From an uncultured Alphaproteobacteria bacterium (GTDB lineage Bacteria > Pseudomonadota > Alphaproteobacteria > CAAHEQ01 > UBA3637), in the NCBI GenBank assembly GCA_947629595.1, contig CANREI010000052.1, positions 1 to 8,404 of the forward strand: a DNA stretch of 8,404 nt. Direction: 5' to 3'. A program made the translations under genes and the position numbers. Shown here piece after piece: positions 5,710 through 8,404 of this stretch; position 1 is the stretch's first letter, and each line of letters opens with the position of its first letter. The notes beneath the pieces were generated by a model, which was given only the letters and a program-made list of their open reading frames with translations, ran no database searches and was not told the DNA's origin.

Positions 5710-5906
5710 TTTTTTACTCCCTTTCACTCTACGAATAGCATAAAATAAACGTACCTTTAATGCAACGCGGATTCTGGGGGCAAAATTGCCCTCAAAATGC
5801 CAAAATTCACTCCTCAAAAACAGTCGTAAAATCAATGAATTCCGACCAAAATAAAAATTTTTTCAAAATTTTAAAAAAAAGTGTTGCAAAAATCGTACGT
5901 TTTTTT
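5467..5906 (-). repeat. right arm of the 440-bp inverted repeat
   Basis: This is the minus-strand counterpart of 623-1062, in gapless register (paired coordinates sum to 6529). The perfectly conserved noncoding blocks are 5865-5906 and 5716-5768. The similarity ends on the outer side at the A-run next to CGTACG and on the inner side shortly after the encoded sequence EPYD. See the left arm for the comparison. Confidence 0.9.
5737..5765 (-). promoter_or_regulatory. promoter of the VWA-type pilin-like gene
   Basis: TTGCAT (5765-5760), a 17-bp spacer and TATGCT (5742-5737) on the minus strand are identical to the promoter of the lectin-type gene. The dyad GGGCAATTTTGCCC (5791-5778) lies directly upstream. 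The two genes are therefore probably co-regulated. Confidence 0.5.
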
Positions 5907-5996
5907 GAGGAAACGAAAAACACTTGATATTGTTTTGGCATATGCGAACCGATCAAACGGAAATGATGAATTAACTGTTTAAATAATAAAGAAAAA

Positions 5997-6059
5997 GCAT
6001 TCTTTTTTCGTCTAAATATTTATTTTTTCCGCTTTCCGGATAAAAAATAATTCGAATGC
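5997..6059. other. long AT-rich imperfect hairpin between the divergent genes
   Basis: TTATTTTTT plus CCG (6020-6031) pairs with CGG (6037-6039), a two-base bulge and AAAAAATAA (6042-6050). Outer arms GCATTC (5997-6002) and GAATGC (6054-6059) also match. It lies in the gene-free stretch 5710-6139 between the leader of the VWA-type gene and the infA promoter. With T- and A-rich arms it could terminate transcription from either side and insulate infA from the island. Its role is unproven. Confidence 0.45.
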
Positions 6060-6080
6060 CTGTCAGATTGATGTTTTTTC

Positions 6081-6108
6081 TTGCATTTTATAAAAAAAAC
6101 GTTATTAT
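6081..6108 (+). promoter_or_regulatory. candidate infA promoter
   Basis: TTGCAT (6081-6086), a 16-bp spacer and TATTAT (6103-6108; 5/6 to the -10 consensus) predict a start near 6115, about 25 nt before the infA start. It may drive infA, the membrane protein gene and uvrB together. Confidence 0.45.
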
Positions 6109-6139
6109 TGTTACGTCTTATTTAATTTAAGGAGTTTTT

Positions 6140-6361
6140 ATGGCAAAAGAAGAAGTCTTGCAGTTTACGGGAACGGTTACCGAGGCACTGCCGAATGCAA
6201 TGTTTCGAGTAACGCTTGAAAACGGTCATGAAATTATTGCTCATACTTCCGGAAAAATGAGAAAGTTTCGCATTCGGGTTATGGTGGGTGATAAAGTTGA
6301 AATTGAAATGACGCCGTATGACTTGTCAAAAGGGCGTATTGCCTTTCGACACAAAGCATAA
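6140..6361 (+). CDS. infA: translation initiation factor IF-1
   Basis: A 73-aa cytoplasmic protein of near-standard length (usually about 72 aa). IF-1 binds the ribosomal A site on the 30S subunit during initiation and works with IF-2 and IF-3. The OB-fold signatures are clear: the start MAKEEVLQFTGTVTE, then LPNAMFRVTLENGHEIIAH, SGKMRKFRIRV, GDKVEIEMTPYDLSKGRI and a basic end. MAKEE and the sequence as a whole are of alphaproteobacterial type. AAGGAG (6129-6134) sits 5 bp before the ATG. It is followed 63 bp later by a membrane protein gene, whereas many alphaproteobacteria have maf and an RNase E/G gene after infA, so the neighbourhood is rearranged. Confidence 0.97.
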   Translation: MAKEEVLQFTGTVTEALPNAMFRVTLENGHEIIAHTSGKMRKFRIRVMVGDKVEIEMTPYDLSKGRIAFRHKA

Positions 6362-6424
6362 AATTTTTTCGAACAGACGATTTCAAGCGCGTCCGGAATC
6401 ATATATTCACGAAGGAGAACGAAC

Positions 6425-7648
6425 ATGTCATTATTTATCGGTGCTTTAATTTTTGCAGGATTGTTATTATATGCGGGTGTTCGATTTCTTTTGTTGCCGA
6501 CAGTGATGAAAAATCAGGCAACATCGCCGGTGACTTATTCTTGGCTGATTGCCTGCCTTTTTTTAAGTGCTTTGTTCGGAATTCATTGCTTTTATTATAT
6601 AGCGCATTATTTTATTATTTCGGCAGATAACGCGGAACTGTTTTCGGGAAATATGACTTTATATTTAATGACGGGTGCCGCCGCTTTGTTGGTGATGCCG
6701 TTTTTACAACAAAAATCCCTAACGGTTCAATCGGGTGTTATTTTTGCTTTTTGCTTTGCCGGCAGTACGTTTGTTTCAGCGCCGAACGGCATAAATGCCT
6801 GGCTTTTTTATGCCCTTTTTGCACTTGTTTGGACGGGTGTTATTTTGTTTTATACCATACTGGACAGAATCCCCTTAATTTCTTTTGTTATAAACAGTGC
6901 CGTTATGATTGTTTTGGCATTGGCTTCCAGCAGCTTTTTTCAAATGTTGCCGCTTGAATTGTTGCCTCTTTATTTGAGTGCTTTATTTGTTCATTTATTT
7001 ATTTTCTTATTTATGAAAAAAACCGATTGGCCGTTTGAATTTTTTCCGGTTGTTTTTTTAATGAATTGGATTATCGGTTATGCGTTTTTAACGTTTGCTT
7101 CGCAGGGAAGTATTCTTTATTTACCGATTTTCTTCGGATATCCGTTAATGGAATTTTGTTTGGTAGCGGGGGCGCTGTTGCTGAAAAAACAAACCGGTAT
7201 GCTTTTTGCCGTTGAACAAGCTTTTATACGGCGGGCACCGGTTAAAATTGTGATTAAAAAAGTGTTTTATACCGTTATTTTATTAGGTTTCATCGGATTA
7301 GCGGGCATTAAATCAAGTCAAACAACAACGCAATATAAATGGGTTGTTTACGGTATGGCGCTTATTATTTTATATAATTTTTATATTACCTTAACACGCA
7401 ATATGACGAAAGTCAGCTTGCGTTCCACCGTTCAAGATATTATGATGGGTTTTAAGACCCTTTTAACCGTCGGGCAATCGTGGGTTGAAAAAGCTCCCGA
7501 AGCCGTTCTTAAAGCGGAAAAGCAGCACTCTGAAAAAAGCGTTCAACCGGTTCAAGAGAAAACAGCACCGGAACGTGTTTCAAAATCTGCCGGAAAAACG
7601 AAAAAGAAAAAATCAACCCGCGTGCGCGGCGAAAAGTTAAAAAAGTAA
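6425..7648 (+). CDS. polytopic membrane protein of unknown function, about 11 TM segments
   Basis: A 407-aa protein whose family I do not recognise. By hydrophobicity there are about 11 membrane helices, near residues 3-22, 38-63, 77-93, 102-119, 124-145, 147-170, 175-197, 203-226, 228-252, 280-300 and 306-325. A hydrophilic tail follows (about 330-407), ending in a strongly Lys/Arg-rich stretch (KTKKKKSTRVRGEKLKK) likely to face the cytoplasm and contact membrane lipids or nucleic acid. The only charged sites at helix edges that stand out are LDRIP (about 146-150) and KKTDWP (about 197-202). The helix count resembles MraY/WecA-type phosphoglycosyltransferases, but their Asp-rich and His motifs are not seen, so I do not assign that function. 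AAGGAG (6412-6417) precedes the ATG. The stop lies 13 bp before uvrB, suggesting co-transcription. Confidence 0.85.
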   Translation: MSLFIGALIFAGLLLYAGVRFLLLPTVMKNQATSPVTYSWLIACLFLSALFGIHCFYYIAHYFIISADNAELFSGNMTLYLMTGAAALLVMPFLQQKSLTVQSGVIFAFCFAGSTFVSAPNGINAWLFYALFALVWTGVILFYTILDRIPLISFVINSAVMIVLALASSSFFQMLPLELLPLYLSALFVHLFIFLFMKKTDWPFEFFPVVFLMNWIIGYAFLTFASQGSILYLPIFFGYPLMEFCLVAGALLLKKQTGMLFAVEQAFIRRAPVKIVIKKVFYTVILLGFIGLAGIKSSQTTTQYKWVVYGMALIILYNFYITLTRNMTKVSLRSTVQDIMMGFKTLLTVGQSWVEKAPEAVLKAEKQHSEKSVQPVQEKTAPERVSKSAGKTKKKKSTRVRGEKLKK

Positions 7649-7661
7649 TTGAGAAAAAACG

Positions 7662-8404
7662 ATGATTCCTTTATATGAACGTCCGAATTTAACCGGCGAT
7701 GCCGATTTTCATTTACACTCCCCGTTTTTACCGGCGGGAGATCAGCCGCAGGCCATTGCCGAACTGGTGCAAGGCTTAAAAGAGAATAAAAAAAATCAGG
7801 TGTTGTTGGGCATTACGGGATCGGGCAAAACATTTACCATGGCGCACATTATTAACGAATTAAAGCGTCCGACATTGATTTTGGCGCACAATAAAACATT
7901 GGCTGCCCAGCTTTATTCGGAAATGAAAACGTTTTTTCCCGAAAATGCCGTTGAATATTTTGTTTCTTATTATGATTATTATCAACCCGAAGCTTATATT
8001 CCCCGAACCGATACTTATATTGAAAAAGATTCGGCCATCAATGAGCAGATTGATCGATTGCGTCATGCGGCGACACGGCATATTTTGGAACGGCGCGATG
8101 TGATTATTGTTTCGTCCGTATCGTGTATTTACGGTATCGGCGATGCGGAATCTTATTCCTCCATGGCGTTTTCTTTAAGAAAAAATGAAACCGTTGATGT
8201 GGAAGAAATTAAAAAACGCTTGGTTGATTTGCAATATAAGCGAAACGATTTGGCATTTGAGCGCGGTTGTTTTCGTGCAACGGGTGATACGTTGGATATT
8301 TTTCCGTCGCACTATGAAGATTTGGCATGGCGAATTGCCTTGTTCGGTGATGAAATTGAAAGTATTTACGAATTTGATCCTTTAACGGGTAAAAAAAAGT
8401 TAGA
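7662..8404 (+). CDS. uvrB: UvrABC excision nuclease subunit B, 5' part only
   Basis: The first 247 residues of UvrB, the damage-verifying helicase-like subunit of bacterial nucleotide excision repair; full-length proteins are about 670-700 aa, so the gene continues beyond the window. The frame is open to the last base with no disruption. Recognisable parts are PAGDQPQAIAELVQGL (24-39), Walker A GITGSGKT (50-57), LILAHNKTLAAQLYSE (72-87), the beta-hairpin region YYDYYQPEAYIP (103-114), which inserts between DNA strands, the SSVSCIYGIG motif (151-160), and the start of the UvrA-contacting domain 2 (RGCFRATGDTLDIFP, 201-215). The ATG is only 13 bp after the upstream stop and its Shine-Dalgarno is weak (GAG), so translation may be coupled to the membrane protein gene. 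No LexA-like box was recognised just upstream. Confidence 0.97.
   Translation, partial: MIPLYERPNLTGDADFHLHSPFLPAGDQPQAIAELVQGLKENKKNQVLLGITGSGKTFTMAHIINELKRPTLILAHNKTLAAQLYSEMKTFFPENAVEYFVSYYDYYQPEAYIPRTDTYIEKDSAINEQIDRLRHAATRHILERRDVIIVSSVSCIYGIGDAESYSSMAFSLRKNETVDVEEIKKRLVDLQYKRNDLAFERGCFRATGDTLDIFPSHYEDLAWRIALFGDEIESIYEFDPLTGKKKL

Noticed and set aside
5710..5835. 42-residue N-terminal extension of the VWA-type protein from an ATG at 5835
   Set aside because: It runs through the predicted promoter and RBS. In the paralogue the same frame has a stop at 727 and no start codon, and the prepilin leader begins properly at 5709.
623..5906. Composite transposon or insertion sequence defined by the inverted repeat
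   Set aside because: The arms are promoter plus coding sequence of paralogous genes, no transposase or integrase lies between them, and no target-site duplication was recognised.

Overview
The window looks like a chromosomal segment of an AT-rich alphaproteobacterium, probably an uncultured host-associated or gut lineage. The evidence is an IF-1 of alphaproteobacterial type, an RHH_4-type ribbon-helix-helix protein (a family found mostly in Alphaproteobacteria), and two proteins opening with the prepilin-like motif GRSMVEMLGVLA, which I recall as abundant in uncultured gut alphaproteobacteria. The lineage call is inference from protein similarity recalled by eye; no search was run.

Layout. 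(1) 1-484: an AT-rich lead-in and a small RHH regulator on +. (2) 485-819: no gene, but a 66-nt nested hairpin, an intrinsic terminator and a conserved leader/promoter. (3) 820-2322 (+): a 500-aa prepilin-like exported protein with a Cys-rich repeat stalk and a C-type-lectin-like C-terminus. (4) 2323-2551: intergenic region with two direct copies of a short repeat and weak terminators for both converging genes. (5) 2552-3529 (-): a GT52 family (sialyltransferase-like) glycosyltransferase with a near-consensus sigma70 promoter. (6) 3685-5709 (-): a 674-aa paralogue of gene 3 with the same leader, promoter and prepilin N-terminus and a longer Cys-rich stalk, but a C-terminal von Willebrand A-like domain with a MIDAS motif. 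(7) 5710-6139: intergenic region holding the second leader and the infA promoter. (8) 6140-8404 (+): housekeeping group of infA, an 11-TM membrane protein of unknown function, and the 5' part of uvrB, which runs off the window.

The main point of interest is the accessory island between the RHH gene and infA. Two modular surface-protein genes face each other. Each starts with the same 440-bp module (upstream element, promoter, RBS, prepilin leader and transmembrane helix) and ends in a different candidate ligand-binding domain. The modules form an inverted repeat about 4.4 kb apart with two blocks of perfect identity in noncoding DNA (42 and 53 bp). A GT52 glycosyltransferase lies between the two genes. 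A plausible reading is a family of pilus-like, disulfide-rich adhesins or sensors with exchangeable tips, expressed from a common regulatory cassette. The function and any recombination are inference.
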